From Bordetella parapertussis (GTDB lineage: Bacteria; Pseudomonadota; Gammaproteobacteria; Burkholderiales; Burkholderiaceae_B): DNA of 12,187 bases. A program made the translations under genes and the position numbers. Positions within the stretch are counted from its first letter, which is position 1; every line of letters starts with the position of its first letter. Below, piece after piece: positions 1 through 7,219 of this stretch. The stretch lies in assembly GCA_943331855.1 (NCBI GenBank), contig CALQNE010000086.1, forward strand, positions 1 to 12,187. Reading direction: 5' to 3'. The notes under the pieces are model-generated. The model was given only the letters and a program-made list of their open reading frames with translations. It had not been told where the DNA came from and ran no database searches.

Positions 1-134
1 ACACGATCGGCTTTAAACCCGGCAGGTGCCGTACCGATTGCGGCAATTTTACCGTCGCTCACAAAAACATCCGCCACACGATCGACACCGTTTGCAGGGT
101 CAATCACTCGACCATTTTTAATCTGTAGCTTCAT
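1..134 (-). CDS. pyrC: Dihydroorotase, N-terminal fragment (cut by window edge)
   Basis: Only the first 44 codons are inside the window; the gene continues past position 1. Dihydroorotase is a cytosolic metalloenzyme that interconverts N-carbamoyl-aspartate and dihydroorotate, the third step of UMP synthesis. The visible residues begin [13 protein letters not shown] and continue through [13 protein letters not shown], the beta-strand-rich opening typical of amidohydrolase-superfamily dihydroorotases (class I style). The metal-binding HxH motif and the rest of the barrel lie outside the window, so activity cannot be judged. Many Pseudomonas-type operons carry an inactive PyrC' partner of ATCase at this place, and this fragment cannot separate that from an active enzyme. 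The ATG overlaps the pyrB stop as ATGA, with an AGGAG-type ribosome site 7 nt upstream, so translation is probably coupled to pyrB. Confidence 0.9.
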   Translation of the reverse strand, partial: MKLQIKNGRVIDPANGVDRVADVFVSDGKIAAIGTAPAGFKADR

Positions 135-1084
135 GCTGAGGCTCCTGCAACAATACTCATCACCGCCATTCGGACCGCGATGCCGAAGGTGACTTGATTC
201 AAAATCACAGATTGCTTGCCATCAGCAACAGCCGAATCAATTTCAACACCTCGATTCATCGGCCCCGGGTGCATGACAATGCAATCTGATTTCGCGAGCG
301 CAAGTTTTTCTTCGGTCAAACCATAATGCTTGAAGTATTCGTGCGACGAAGGCAACAAGGCGCCACGCATACGCTCATTTTGTAGACGCAGCATGATGAC
401 GACATCCACATCCTTTAAGCCTTGGCGCATATCGGTAAAAACTCGAACGCCCATTTGATCCAGACCGCTAGGCAATAAGGTCAAGGGTGCAATCGCCCGC
501 ACCTCGGCAACCCCCAGCGTGGTGAGCGCATGGATGTTTGAGCGTGCCACGCGTGAATGCAGTACATCACCCACGACTGCAACAGTCAGATTTGAAAAAT
601 CTTTTTTAAAGTGCCTGATCGTATACATATCAAGCAGGGCTTGCGTCGGATGTGCATGACGCCCATCACCTGCGTTGACCACATGTACGTGAGGCGCCAC
701 GTGTTGAGCAATCAGATAAGGCGCACCACTGGCCTCATGGCGTACCACAAACAAATCAGCTTGCATCGCAGATAAGTTTGCAATCGTATCAAGTAAAGTT
801 TCGCCCTTGGCTGCTGACGAAACATTGATATTTAAGTTAAAGACATCGGCCGACAAACGTTTGGCGGCGATTTCAAACGTGGTACGCGTGCGCGTTGAGT
901 TTTCAAAGAACAGATTGAAGACACTTTTACCCCGCAGGAGCGGTACCTTTTTAACGTCGCGATCCGCGAGAGGAACAAAGGTTTGCGCCGTATCAAGAAT
1001 ATGCGTCAGAATCGCGCGCGGTAAGCCTTCCGTGGTGATCAGATGCGTGAGTTCGCCGTGACGATTAAGTTGAGGATTACGCAT
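131..1084 (-). CDS. pyrB: Aspartate carbamoyltransferase catalytic subunit
   Basis: This 317-residue protein condenses carbamoyl phosphate with aspartate, the first committed step of pyrimidine synthesis in the cytosol. The carbamoyl-phosphate loop is seen as [12 protein letters not shown] (STRTR at 63-67), followed by the SSAAKGE loop with Lys93, HPTQALLD at 145-152, the aspartate-site segment MLRLQNER at 231-238 and [11 protein letters not shown] at 272-282. All are canonical and the length is normal, so the enzyme should be active. No pyrI regulatory-chain gene is adjacent; in this lineage ATCase often associates with the neighbouring dihydroorotase instead, which is an inference here. The ATG shares one base with the pyrR stop (TGATG) and is preceded by a good AAGGAGA ribosome site. 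The 3' end overlaps pyrC. Confidence 0.97.
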   Translation of the reverse strand: MRNPQLNRHGELTHLITTEGLPRAILTHILDTAQTFVPLADRDVKKVPLLRGKSVFNLFFENSTRTRTTFEIAAKRLSADVFNLNINVSSAAKGETLLDTIANLSAMQADLFVVRHEASGAPYLIAQHVAPHVHVVNAGDGRHAHPTQALLDMYTIRHFKKDFSNLTVAVVGDVLHSRVARSNIHALTTLGVAEVRAIAPLTLLPSGLDQMGVRVFTDMRQGLKDVDVVIMLRLQNERMRGALLPSSHEYFKHYGLTEEKLALAKSDCIVMHPGPMNRGVEIDSAVADGKQSVILNQVTFGIAVRMAVMSIVAGASA

Positions 1085-1626
1085 CAGTTCTCCTTGGATT
1101 CTGTCGTCAACACAAGCTTGCCGTCGTCCGCCTGGGACAACACTAAGGTGCCCGCAGGAGCTGGATCAACCACACCGCCAACCGCCACCGCTGCGATCGG
1201 CAGTTCGCGTCCACCACGATCAATCAGCACAGCCAAACGAATCGACGCAGGGCGACCATAATCAAACAACTCGTGCATGGCGGCACGAATCGTGCGCCCG
1301 GTATAGAGCACATCGTCAATCAGAATCAAATGTTTGTCAGTGACCGGAAAAGAGACATCAGAAGGCAACACCTGACTGTGCAAGCCGATTTTGTCAAAGT
1401 CGTCACGATAAAAACTGATATCGAGCGTGCCATAGGGTTGCACCAACTTTAAATCGCGATGCAAGCGCGCCGCCAACCAGGCGCCCCCAGAATGAATGCC
1501 CACCAAATGCACTTGTTGAATCGGCAACGACTGCACAATTTGACGCACGGCAGCGAGCAATGTGGCATAAAGCGTCTCGGCGTCTGGCAGGGTGTCAGGG
1601 GTGTAGGCGGGCGGCTGTTGTGACAT
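1084..1626 (-). CDS. pyrR: PyrR-family regulator / uracil phosphoribosyltransferase
   Basis: PyrR is a phosphoribosyltransferase-fold protein that converts uracil and PRPP to UMP and in Gram-positives binds pyr mRNA; in proteobacteria its regulatory mode is less settled. The 180-residue product carries the PRPP-binding motif [15 protein letters not shown] at 102-116, preceded by the strand [14 protein letters not shown] (39-52), the DISFYRDDF segment (69-77) and RGGRELPI (137-144), all characteristic of PyrR. The start at 1626 was preferred over one at 1701: it gives the normal length, has a GAGG site upstream and leaves 10 nt after ruvX, whereas the longer form would overlap ruvX by 65 nt with a sequence atypical of PyrR. 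Because PyrR lies mid-operon with no leader in front of it, any RNA attenuator would have to sit upstream of yqgE or act elsewhere. Confidence 0.93.
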   Translation of the reverse strand: MSQQPPAYTPDTLPDAETLYATLLAAVRQIVQSLPIQQVHLVGIHSGGAWLAARLHRDLKLVQPYGTLDISFYRDDFDKIGLHSQVLPSDVSFPVTDKHLILIDDVLYTGRTIRAAMHELFDYGRPASIRLAVLIDRGGRELPIAAVAVGGVVDPAPAGTLVLSQADDGKLVLTTESKEN

Positions 1627-1636
1627 GGGGCGGGCC

Positions 1637-2029
1637 TCAGAGATGCGTATCAAAATAGCGTTGCAGAATAATAGCCGCTGCGACGGCATCATCGGGCGCA
1701 TTACCCGTTATTTTCTGAGCCTCGACGCTTGAGTCGCGCTCATCGACCAGCACAACGGGTATTGCGTAACGCCCCTCAAGCTGGCGGGCAAAGCGTCGAC
1801 AATGCTGCGAAGCGTATTGCTCAGACCCATCGGTGGCGAGCGCCAAGCCCACGACAAGGCGTTCAGGCTTCCAGGTGTCGATCAACACTGTAATTCGGGC
1901 AAAACGACCATCCCGGGTCGGCTCAAGGATCAAATCCAAGGGCCGAGCCTGCTTGAGTAATGTATTTCCGAGGGCAACGCCTAGTTTTTTGGCGCCATAG
2001 TCAAAGGCGAGAAGCGTTTCTTCAGGCAT
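1637..2029 (-). CDS. ruvX: RuvX/YqgF-type Holliday junction resolvase homologue
   Basis: This 130-residue RNase H-fold protein belongs to the YqgF/RuvX family, linked to 16S rRNA 5'-end maturation and to Holliday-junction resolution. The three acidic positions of the family are present: Asp10 in FDYGAKKLGVA, Glu97 in VDERDSS (95-101) and Asp113/Asp114 in DDAVAAAIILQRYF. The strand LVVGLALATDGSEQ (58-71) matches the family's LVVGLP segment, with Ala in place of the usual Pro. Length is typical. The ATG lies within the last 8 nt of yqgE, so the two are probably translationally coupled. The yqgE-yqgF pairing is widespread in proteobacteria and supports the call. Confidence 0.93.
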   Translation of the reverse strand: MPEETLLAFDYGAKKLGVALGNTLLKQARPLDLILEPTRDGRFARITVLIDTWKPERLVVGLALATDGSEQYASQHCRRFARQLEGRYAIPVVLVDERDSSVEAQKITGNAPDDAVAAAIILQRYFDTHL

Positions 2030-2618
2030 GCCCCGCCGCGCCTGTCAGCATAATCGGGTCAATACCCAGTAATTTCAACGCGGCCGGGTAACGCTGTTCA
2101 GGTGGAGTAGAAAAAATAATATCCGTATCCGCCAGAACATTAAGCCAGGCATTTTGTGCCAACTCGTGCTCTAGTTGACCTGCACCCCACCCCGCATAGC
2201 CCAGTGTCACCAACACTTTATCTGGGCCTTTTCCCGCAGCGACCTCTTGCAACACGTCTCGTGAGGTGGTGAGCGCAAGCGCGCCAAGCTTAATGCTTGA
2301 GCTGTATTCACCCATCGGGGTGTGCAAGACAAACCCGCGGTCCGTTTGTACCGGACCACCAAAAAACACAGGATTTGATTCAAACGGACTAATTTCGAGC
2401 TTGAGATCGATTTTTTCAAGCAAACTGCTCAACGAAAGATCAGTCGGGCGATTAATCACGAGCCCTAACGCCCCTTTGGGACCATGCTCACAGATATAAA
2501 TCACCGTTCCGGCCAATTCGCCCCCCACCATCCCCGGCATAGCCATCAAAAACTGATTAGACAAGTCGATTGAAAAGTCTGCGGGGGGTGTATTGGAAAT
2601 CTTGGGGCTTTGAATCAT
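2022..2618 (-). CDS. yqgE: YqgE/AlgH family protein (UPF0301)
   Basis: A 198-residue cytosolic protein of the YqgE/AlgH family, whose biochemical role is unknown; the AlgH name comes from an effect on alginate regulation in Pseudomonas. Family signatures are clear: FLMAMPGM (23-30), GTVIYICEHGPKGALGLVINRP (37-58, read as two adjoining motifs), FFGGPVQTDRGFVLH (85-99) and TLGYAGWGAGQLEHEL (138-153), the last being the most diagnostic stretch. The start at 2618 has an AAAGG site about 11 nt upstream; an internal Met at residue 25 or 27 would cut into the conserved MAMPGM segment, so the longer form is preferred. It follows rubredoxin by 28 nt and overlaps ruvX by 8 nt. Confidence 0.93.
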   Translation of the reverse strand: MIQSPKISNTPPADFSIDLSNQFLMAMPGMVGGELAGTVIYICEHGPKGALGLVINRPTDLSLSSLLEKIDLKLEISPFESNPVFFGGPVQTDRGFVLHTPMGEYSSSIKLGALALTTSRDVLQEVAAGKGPDKVLVTLGYAGWGAGQLEHELAQNAWLNVLADTDIIFSTPPEQRYPAALKLLGIDPIMLTGAAGHA

Positions 2619-2646
2619 TGCTCAGCACCTTTAAGATAAGATTTGC

Positions 2647-2811
2647 TTAGATTTCCATCATTTCGAAGTCTTCTTTGCGTGCCCCACACTCAGGGCAAAC
2701 CCAGTTCGGCGGCACATCTTCCCATTTCGTCCCGGCCGCAATACCATCTTCAGGCACGCCCGTCTCTTCATCATAGATCCAGCCACAAATTAAACACATC
2801 CAAGTACGCAT
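2647..2811 (-). CDS. rubA: Rubredoxin
   Basis: A 54-residue electron carrier holding one iron in a Cys4 site. The two knuckles are CLICGWIYD (Cys6, Cys9) and CPECG (Cys39, Cys42), with the family's GxPEDGI turn and GTKWEDVPPNWVC between them; all four ligands are intact and the length is standard. The upstream-extended frame (to 2904) adds 31 residues with no rubredoxin character. The ATG at 2811 has a purine-rich AAAGAGAGAG tract just upstream, which decides the start. Rubredoxins in proteobacteria pass electrons to partners such as alkane monooxygenases or oxidative-stress reductases, but no such partner is visible here. It is divergent from the thiD-like gene and leads into yqgE 28 nt downstream. 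Confidence 0.96.
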   Translation of the reverse strand: MRTWMCLICGWIYDEETGVPEDGIAAGTKWEDVPPNWVCPECGARKEDFEMMEI

Positions 2812-2939
2812 CGCTCTCTCTTTGGTAAGGCCCGCTTCGCAGTCATCCACTTGCGGGTAAAAACAGTTGTTCTCATACAATGGGGTCAATCTTACCGAAA
2901 CCAACCACTCGGTGTCTGCTTATTACCAACTCTTTTAGT
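2812..2939. promoter_or_regulatory. Divergent intergenic region between rubA and the thiD-like gene
   Basis: This 128-nt spacer must hold the start signals for both the rubredoxin operon (minus) and the thi-hem cluster (plus). It contains short inverted repeats (GGTAAG at 2824-2829 with CTTACC at 2891-2896; ACCGA/TCGGT near 2894-2913), none convincing as an operator. No TPP-riboswitch core (CTGAGA) is seen on either strand. Confidence 0.5.
2851..2881 (+). promoter_or_regulatory. Candidate sigma-70 promoter for thiD-like/thiE/hemL
   Basis: TTGCGG (2851-2856) and TACAAT (2876-2881) are reasonable -35 and -10 matches but are separated by 19 nt, longer than the usual 17. Transcription would begin near 2888, giving about a 50-nt leader to the start at 2940. 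This is a weak inference from base matching only. Confidence 0.25.
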
Positions 2940-3758
2940 ATGAATCCACCAAATTCAACCTCAATTGTTCTAATTTTCGGTCCCTTTGACCCCACCGGCT
3001 CAGATGGACTCCCCGCCGATGCCATTACCTGTGCGGCCTTGGGCGGACACGCCCTGACCACGCTCACAGCACTCACCATTCAGGACAGCGCCGAAACCGA
3101 AGCCGTTTTGCCTTGTCCGGCCGAACAAATTGATGATCAGGCACGCTGTCTGCTCGAAGATATCCCCGTTCAGGCTATTAAGATCGGGCAACTATCCTCA
3201 GTTGAGGCGGCCAGTGCCGTTGCACAGATTGCAGCCGACTACAGCCAGGTCCCGATGGTGCTACACCTGGGTCAACAAGAGATCGATACCGAAGAGCCCT
3301 CCGAAGACGAAGAGGACGTGCAAGACCTGGTCGGGGCCGTGATTGAACTGTTAGTGCCGCAAGCACACGTCGTCGTCGTGGACGGCAAGCGCTTGGCGCA
3401 ATGGGTCACTGAAGATGTCCTCGAAGCCTCGGGCCAAGCTGCAGGACCCCAAGCCTTGCAAGCGATCGGCGCAAACTGGGTGCTTGTCATTGGCAGCCAA
3501 CAACGCCCCGGGCACCAGGTCAACATCTTGGTCGGGCCACAAAACGAAACAATTTCTTGGCCCTGGGTCGCACCCCCTGAGCGCTTACGGGATTCAGGCG
3601 GCTTAGTGGCCACTGCGTTGGCAACCTTGCTCGCACAAGGCCTGGAAGTACCCGAGGCCGCACGACAAGCCTGCACGCACGCCGAACGCGCTGTCGCGCA
3701 ATCTTTTCAGCCAGGGATGGGCAATCGCATCGCCCGCCGTCTAGCGCGAGACTATTGA
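2940..3758 (+). CDS. thiD: Atypical ThiD-family (HMP/HMP-P kinase-like) protein
   Basis: The 272-residue product has the overall layout of hydroxymethylpyrimidine/phosphomethylpyrimidine kinase, which makes HMP-PP for thiamine. N-terminal DPTGSDGLPADAITC (17-31), TALTIQDS (43-50) and VQAIKIGQLSS (77-87) correspond to the family's DxSGGAGIQAD, TALTAQNT and KIGML segments. Other hallmarks are altered. The C-terminal anion-hole/catalytic segment, normally GTGC or GAGD before an alanine-rich helix, reads DSGG at 218-221. The DPVM strand is replaced by VLHLGQQ (107-113), followed by an acidic run at 114-129. It may be a diverged kinase or a non-catalytic relative. Start: the Met at 2940 begins just before the conserved strand IVLIFGPFDP; a start at 2880 would add 20 residues lacking family resemblance. 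Neither has a strong ribosome site. It runs directly into thiE, supporting a thiamine role. Confidence 0.8.
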   Translation: MNPPNSTSIVLIFGPFDPTGSDGLPADAITCAALGGHALTTLTALTIQDSAETEAVLPCPAEQIDDQARCLLEDIPVQAIKIGQLSSVEAASAVAQIAADYSQVPMVLHLGQQEIDTEEPSEDEEDVQDLVGAVIELLVPQAHVVVVDGKRLAQWVTEDVLEASGQAAGPQALQAIGANWVLVIGSQQRPGHQVNILVGPQNETISWPWVAPPERLRDSGGLVATALATLLAQGLEVPEAARQACTHAERAVAQSFQPGMGNRIARRLARDY

Positions 3759-3760
3759 CT

Positions 3761-4435
3761 ATGACAATAAAAGACGAACCGAACAGAGCCCTGCGATTTC
3801 CCGTCGGGCTCTACGGTGTGACACCCGAATGGGATGACGCGAATAAACTCGAATACGCCGTACGTGCCGCAGCAAAAGGTGGCATGCGTGCCTTGCAATT
3901 TCGACATAAATCGACGGATCGAGGTTTACGTACAAAACTGGCCAAGGGGCTAGCCACTCTTTGCCACGAACTTGACGTCACTTTTTTTATCAATGATGAC
4001 TGGCGCATGGCACTTGAACTGAATGCTGACGGTGTGCATGTGGGGCGACATGACGATCCTCCGGAGGTCGTGCGCGCGGCGATCGGCCCGGCAATGCTCC
4101 TTGGCGTCTCTTGTTACGCAGACCCTAAACTTGCGCAAGAATTATTAAAGTACGACGTTGCATACATTGCCTTTGGCGCGATGTACTCTTCGCAAACAAA
4201 ACCTCTCGCACCTCCCGCGCCTTTGTCGGTCTTGACCGAAGGGCGTGCGTTGTGTCAAAAATTTTCAACATCCCGGCCTGCGGTCGTTGCAATTGGTGGC
4301 ATTGGCCCTCAGCACGCGCAAACGTTAGCAAACGCCGGTGCTGATTCCATCGCAGTCATCGGCAGCTTGTTTATGGCGCCCGACATCGAAGCCGCGGCGC
4401 GTGCTTTGTCTAAACCTTTTTCTTCTTCACTCTAA
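3761..4435 (+). CDS. thiE: Thiamine phosphate synthase
   Basis: ThiE joins HMP pyrophosphate and thiazole phosphate to form thiamine phosphate in the cytosol. The 224-residue TIM-barrel sequence retains the signature pieces: LYGVTPEW (17-24), the pyrophosphate-binding QFRHK (46-50, family QxRxK), FINDDW (76-81) with Asn78/Asp79, DGVHVGRHD (90-98), GVSCY (115-119), SSQTKP (143-148) and AIGGIGP (177-183). The residues expected to hold the pyrophosphate and magnesium are therefore present. The ATG at 3761 follows the thiD-like stop by 2 nt, with GAG 10 nt upstream; an overlapping TTG at 3755 is possible but would put the same GAG only 4 nt away. Linkage to the ThiD-family gene fits one pathway. 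hemL follows after 14 nt. Confidence 0.93.
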   Translation: MTIKDEPNRALRFPVGLYGVTPEWDDANKLEYAVRAAAKGGMRALQFRHKSTDRGLRTKLAKGLATLCHELDVTFFINDDWRMALELNADGVHVGRHDDPPEVVRAAIGPAMLLGVSCYADPKLAQELLKYDVAYIAFGAMYSSQTKPLAPPAPLSVLTEGRALCQKFSTSRPAVVAIGGIGPQHAQTLANAGADSIAVIGSLFMAPDIEAAARALSKPFSSSL

Positions 4436-4449
4436 GCGGATTTCTTCTC

Positions 4450-5736
4450 ATGTCTCGCAACGCTGAACTTTTTGAACGCGCCTGTCGCAGCATCCCAGGT
4501 GGCGTGAACTCACCTGTCCGGGCTTTTCGCTCAGTCGGCGGGACGCCTCGCTTTGTCGCACGTGCACAAGGCCCTTACTTTTGGGATGCCGACGACAAGC
4601 GCTACATCGATTACATCGGATCCTGGGGGCCTGCCATCTTGGGTCATGCGCACCCCGAGGTCGTCAAAGCGGTTCAAGAGGCCGCCGTACATGGCTTGTC
4701 GTATGGCGCCCCAACTGAGGCCGAAATTGAAATCGCCGAAATGCTCATCGCGCGCATGCCTTCAATCGAACAAGTGCGCCTGGTGAGCTCAGGCACTGAA
4801 GCGACCATGACAGCCATTCGTTTGGCGCGCGGCGCCACCGGCCGCAACAAAATTATCAAATTCGAAGGCTGTTATCACGGCCATGCTGATAGTTTGCTCG
4901 TTAAAGCGGGCTCAGGCCTATTGACCTTTGGCAACCCAACCTCAGCCGGCGTACCACCCGAGTTTGTCGCCCACACGATCGTGTTGGATTACAACGATAT
5001 TGCAGGCGTGAAAGCCGCGTTTGCCACACATGGCAAAGAGATTGCCTGCATCATCGTCGAACCCATCGCGGGCAACATGAACTTAATCAAGCCAATCGCA
5101 GGCTTTCTTGAAATTCTGCGCAGCGAATGTACCGCACATGGCGCCTTGCTGATTTTTGACGAAGTCATGACGGGCTTTCGCGTTGGACCACAAGGCGTGC
5201 AAGGTTTGACAGGTATCAAACCCGACATCACGACCTTAGCTAAAGTCATCGGCGGCGGCATGCCCATCGGTGCCTTCGGCGCAAGCGCTGAGATTATGAA
5301 AAACATTGCGCCGCTGGGTGGCGTCTATCAGGCAGGCACTCTGTCGGGTAACCCGGTTGCAGTGGCAGCAGGGATCACCACACTTAAATTGCTGGCCAAG
5401 CCCGGCTTCTACGAAGACCTCGCCGCGCGCACACTCAAACTGACTGAAGGTTTAACGGCCGCCGCACGCAAGCACGGCATTGCCTTTTGTGCCGACGCTG
5501 TAGGTGGCATGTTTGGCATGTACTTTTCAAACACCGTCCCCACCACACTCGCTGAAGTTTCAGCCAGCAATGTCGAGCTGTTCAAAGTATTTTTTCATGC
5601 CATGCTCGATGAAGGCGTGTACTTTGCACCCTCGGCCTACGAGGCAGGCTTTGTCTCATCCACCCACAACGACGAAGTCATCGCTGCCACGGTGGCTGCC
5701 GCTGACCGAGTGTTTGCGAAGCTCGCGAAACAGTAA
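4450..5736 (+). CDS. hemL: Glutamate-1-semialdehyde 2,1-aminomutase
   Basis: This PLP enzyme converts glutamate-1-semialdehyde to 5-aminolevulinate, the second step of the C5 route to heme. The 428-residue length is standard. Visible motifs are [13 protein letters not shown] (14-26), [16 protein letters not shown] (54-69), the cofactor phosphate-binding SSGTEATM (113-120), EGCYHGHAD (139-147), DEVMTGFR (237-244) with the PLP-contacting Asp, and the Schiff-base lysine Lys265 in [17 protein letters not shown]. All catalytic features are intact. A weak GCGGA lies about 9 nt before the ATG, and the 14-nt gap from thiE suggests co-transcription. The gene ends 8 nt from the convergent livF. Its presence implies tRNA-glutamate-dependent heme synthesis, as expected in betaproteobacteria. 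Confidence 0.98.
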   Translation: MSRNAELFERACRSIPGGVNSPVRAFRSVGGTPRFVARAQGPYFWDADDKRYIDYIGSWGPAILGHAHPEVVKAVQEAAVHGLSYGAPTEAEIEIAEMLIARMPSIEQVRLVSSGTEATMTAIRLARGATGRNKIIKFEGCYHGHADSLLVKAGSGLLTFGNPTSAGVPPEFVAHTIVLDYNDIAGVKAAFATHGKEIACIIVEPIAGNMNLIKPIAGFLEILRSECTAHGALLIFDEVMTGFRVGPQGVQGLTGIKPDITTLAKVIGGGMPIGAFGASAEIMKNIAPLGGVYQAGTLSGNPVAVAAGITTLKLLAKPGFYEDLAARTLKLTEGLTAAARKHGIAFCADAVGGMFGMYFSNTVPTTLAEVSASNVELFKVFFHAMLDEGVYFAPSAYEAGFVSSTHNDEVIAATVAAADRVFAKLAKQ

Positions 5737-5744
5737 TAGCACTC

Positions 5745-6449
5745 TCAAACCCCGAGGTACCGTGTCCACAGGGCACGGTCCGCGTTTAACGCGGCCGAAC
5801 TGCCTTGCCACACGACGCGGCCTCGCTCAAGAATCACATGGCGATCGGCGAGTTTAATCAAACGTTCAACGTACTTATCAATTACCAAAATCGTTTGCCC
5901 TTCTTGGCGTAAACGCGCCAAACACTGCCAGATCTCTTCACGCACCAAGGGTGCCAAGCCTTCAGTTGCCTCATCCAGCACGAGCAAACGTGGGTTGGTC
6001 ACCAGCGCGCGGCCGATCGCCAACATTTGTTGCTCGCCCCCTGATAGTTGGTTACCCATATTGCCTGCCCGATCGCGCAGGCGCGGAAACATCTCGAAGA
6101 CGCGTTCGGCATCCCATTGCTGCACTGAGGCCGCATTGCGCTGCGCGGCAAAGGCAGTGAGATGTTCGCGTACCGTCAGATTGGGAAAACACTGCCGCCC
6201 CTCGGGCACAATCGCCAACCCTAAGCGCGCGATCCGGTCGGTTGACCAACCGCTAACGTCTTGACCGTCGACTTGCAACGAGCCCGCCTGCAAAGCGAGT
6301 TGGCCGAAGATCGTACGCACCAACGTCGACTTGCCCATGCCATTACGACCCAATACGCCCACCGCTTCGCCCGCAGCAATCTCTAGCGAGACGTCAAACA
6401 ACACCTGACTTAACCCATAGCCACTTTGAATATTTTTAACGCTCAGCAT
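5745..6449 (-). CDS. livF: HAAT-family ABC transporter ATPase (LivF type)
   Basis: One of two cytoplasmic ATPases of a branched-chain/hydrophobic amino acid type (HAAT) importer; 234 residues, normal for LivF. Walker A is GRNGMGKST (34-42), the signature is LSGGEQQ (135-141) and Walker B is LLVLDEATEG (155-164) with catalytic Glu160. The Q-loop position carries the LivF-type VPEGRQCFPNLTV (81-93), Glu rather than Gln. The switch segment reads ILVIDKY (187-193): the His of ordinary ABC ATPases, usually Gln in LivF as VEQN, is Lys192 here. Its ATG is nested in the last 7 nt of livG with a GAGGG site, so the two ATPases are probably made in step. Substrate specificity is set by the binding protein and is unknown. 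Confidence 0.93.
   Translation of the reverse strand: MLSVKNIQSGYGLSQVLFDVSLEIAAGEAVGVLGRNGMGKSTLVRTIFGQLALQAGSLQVDGQDVSGWSTDRIARLGLAIVPEGRQCFPNLTVREHLTAFAAQRNAASVQQWDAERVFEMFPRLRDRAGNMGNQLSGGEQQMLAIGRALVTNPRLLVLDEATEGLAPLVREEIWQCLARLRQEGQTILVIDKYVERLIKLADRHVILERGRVVWQGSSAALNADRALWTRYLGV
5759..5779. terminator. Hairpin at the 3' end of livF, possible bidirectional terminator
   Basis: A 9-bp stem (5759-5767 pairing with 5771-5779, one G-U pair) closes a 3-nt loop just inside the livF stop and 23 nt past hemL. No strong U-tract follows on either strand, so it is at best a weak intrinsic terminator, or a coding coincidence. It is the only clear hairpin at this convergent junction. Confidence 0.3.
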
Positions 6450-7219
6450 ATTGAGCCCTCATCGCCTAGGTAGGCTTGCCGCACGGCATCGTTCGCCCGA
6501 ATCTCTTCGGGGGCACCGGTGGCGATGACGCGGCCATACACCAAGACTGAAATGCGATCGGCTAAGCGAAAGACCGCTTGCATGTCGTGCTCAACCAAGA
6601 GCATTGCAGCGCGGCCACGCAACGACTCAATCAACTCGGTCAGACGCAACGTTTCATCAGGCCCCATGCCTGCCATGGGCTCATCCAACAGCAACACCGA
6701 GGGGCGTGCCGCCCAAGCCAGGGCAAACTCAAGCTTGCGTTGCTCACCGTGCGGTAGCGTCCCAGCAGGCAACTCCCATAACGCCGCATCGATTGAGCAC
6801 TCGCGTGCCAAGGCCTGTGCCGCTTGAACCAAAGCCGTATCAAGGTCGCGCGAACGCAAAAAGCTAAACTGGCTGCCTTGCTGAGCTTGCACAGCGATCA
6901 ACAAGTTATCCATCACTGAGCTGGTTTGAAAAATATTGGTAATTTGATAAGAGCGCGCTAAGCCAGCAGCGACGCGTTGCTGCATCGAAGCGCGCCTCAC
7001 ATCGCGTCCATTGATCAACAAGCTGCCACTATCGGCTGCGACAGCGCCCGACAACACATTGATTAAGGTCGATTTGCCAGCACCGTTCGGGCCGATCAAC
7101 GCGTGAATCTCGCCAGGCAGCACCGTTAGTGAAACTTGATCGCAGGCCTGTAACGCACCATAGCGCTTAGAGAGATCAGCCGCGACAAGCACTGGCGCAA
7201 TTTGAGCCGCCGTTTTCAT
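6443..7219 (-). CDS. livG: HAAT-family ABC transporter ATPase (LivG type)
   Basis: The partner ATPase of LivF in the importer, 258 residues. It has Walker A GPNGAGKST (43-51), Q-loop Gln98 in NIFQTSS, Walker B VLLLDEP (175-181) with Glu180, the LivG-typical tail DEPMAGMGPDE, and the switch histidine His211 in LLVEHDM. The ABC signature reads LPHGEQRKLE (155-164), with Pro156 where LSGGQ has Ser. The C-terminal GDEGSIC after the conserved AYLG segment is normal for LivG. The ATG overlaps the livM stop as ATGA, and a GAGGCG ribosome site lies upstream in livM. It is expected to dock with the EAA-type loop of LivM or LivH at the inner membrane. Confidence 0.93.
   Translation of the reverse strand: MKTAAQIAPVLVAADLSKRYGALQACDQVSLTVLPGEIHALIGPNGAGKSTLINVLSGAVAADSGSLLINGRDVRRASMQQRVAAGLARSYQITNIFQTSSVMDNLLIAVQAQQGSQFSFLRSRDLDTALVQAAQALARECSIDAALWELPAGTLPHGEQRKLEFALAWAARPSVLLLDEPMAGMGPDETLRLTELIESLRGRAAMLLVEHDMQAVFRLADRISVLVYGRVIATGAPEEIRANDAVRQAYLGDEGSIC

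Noticed and set aside
1627..1701. N-terminal extension of pyrR by 25 residues
   Set aside because: It would overlap ruvX by 65 nt and lacks PyrR similarity; the Met at 1626 has a GAGG site and gives the usual length.
2812..2939. TPP riboswitch upstream of the thi genes
   Set aside because: No CTGAGA core or paired GGGGT-type helix was found on either strand, and the spacer is short for one plus a promoter.
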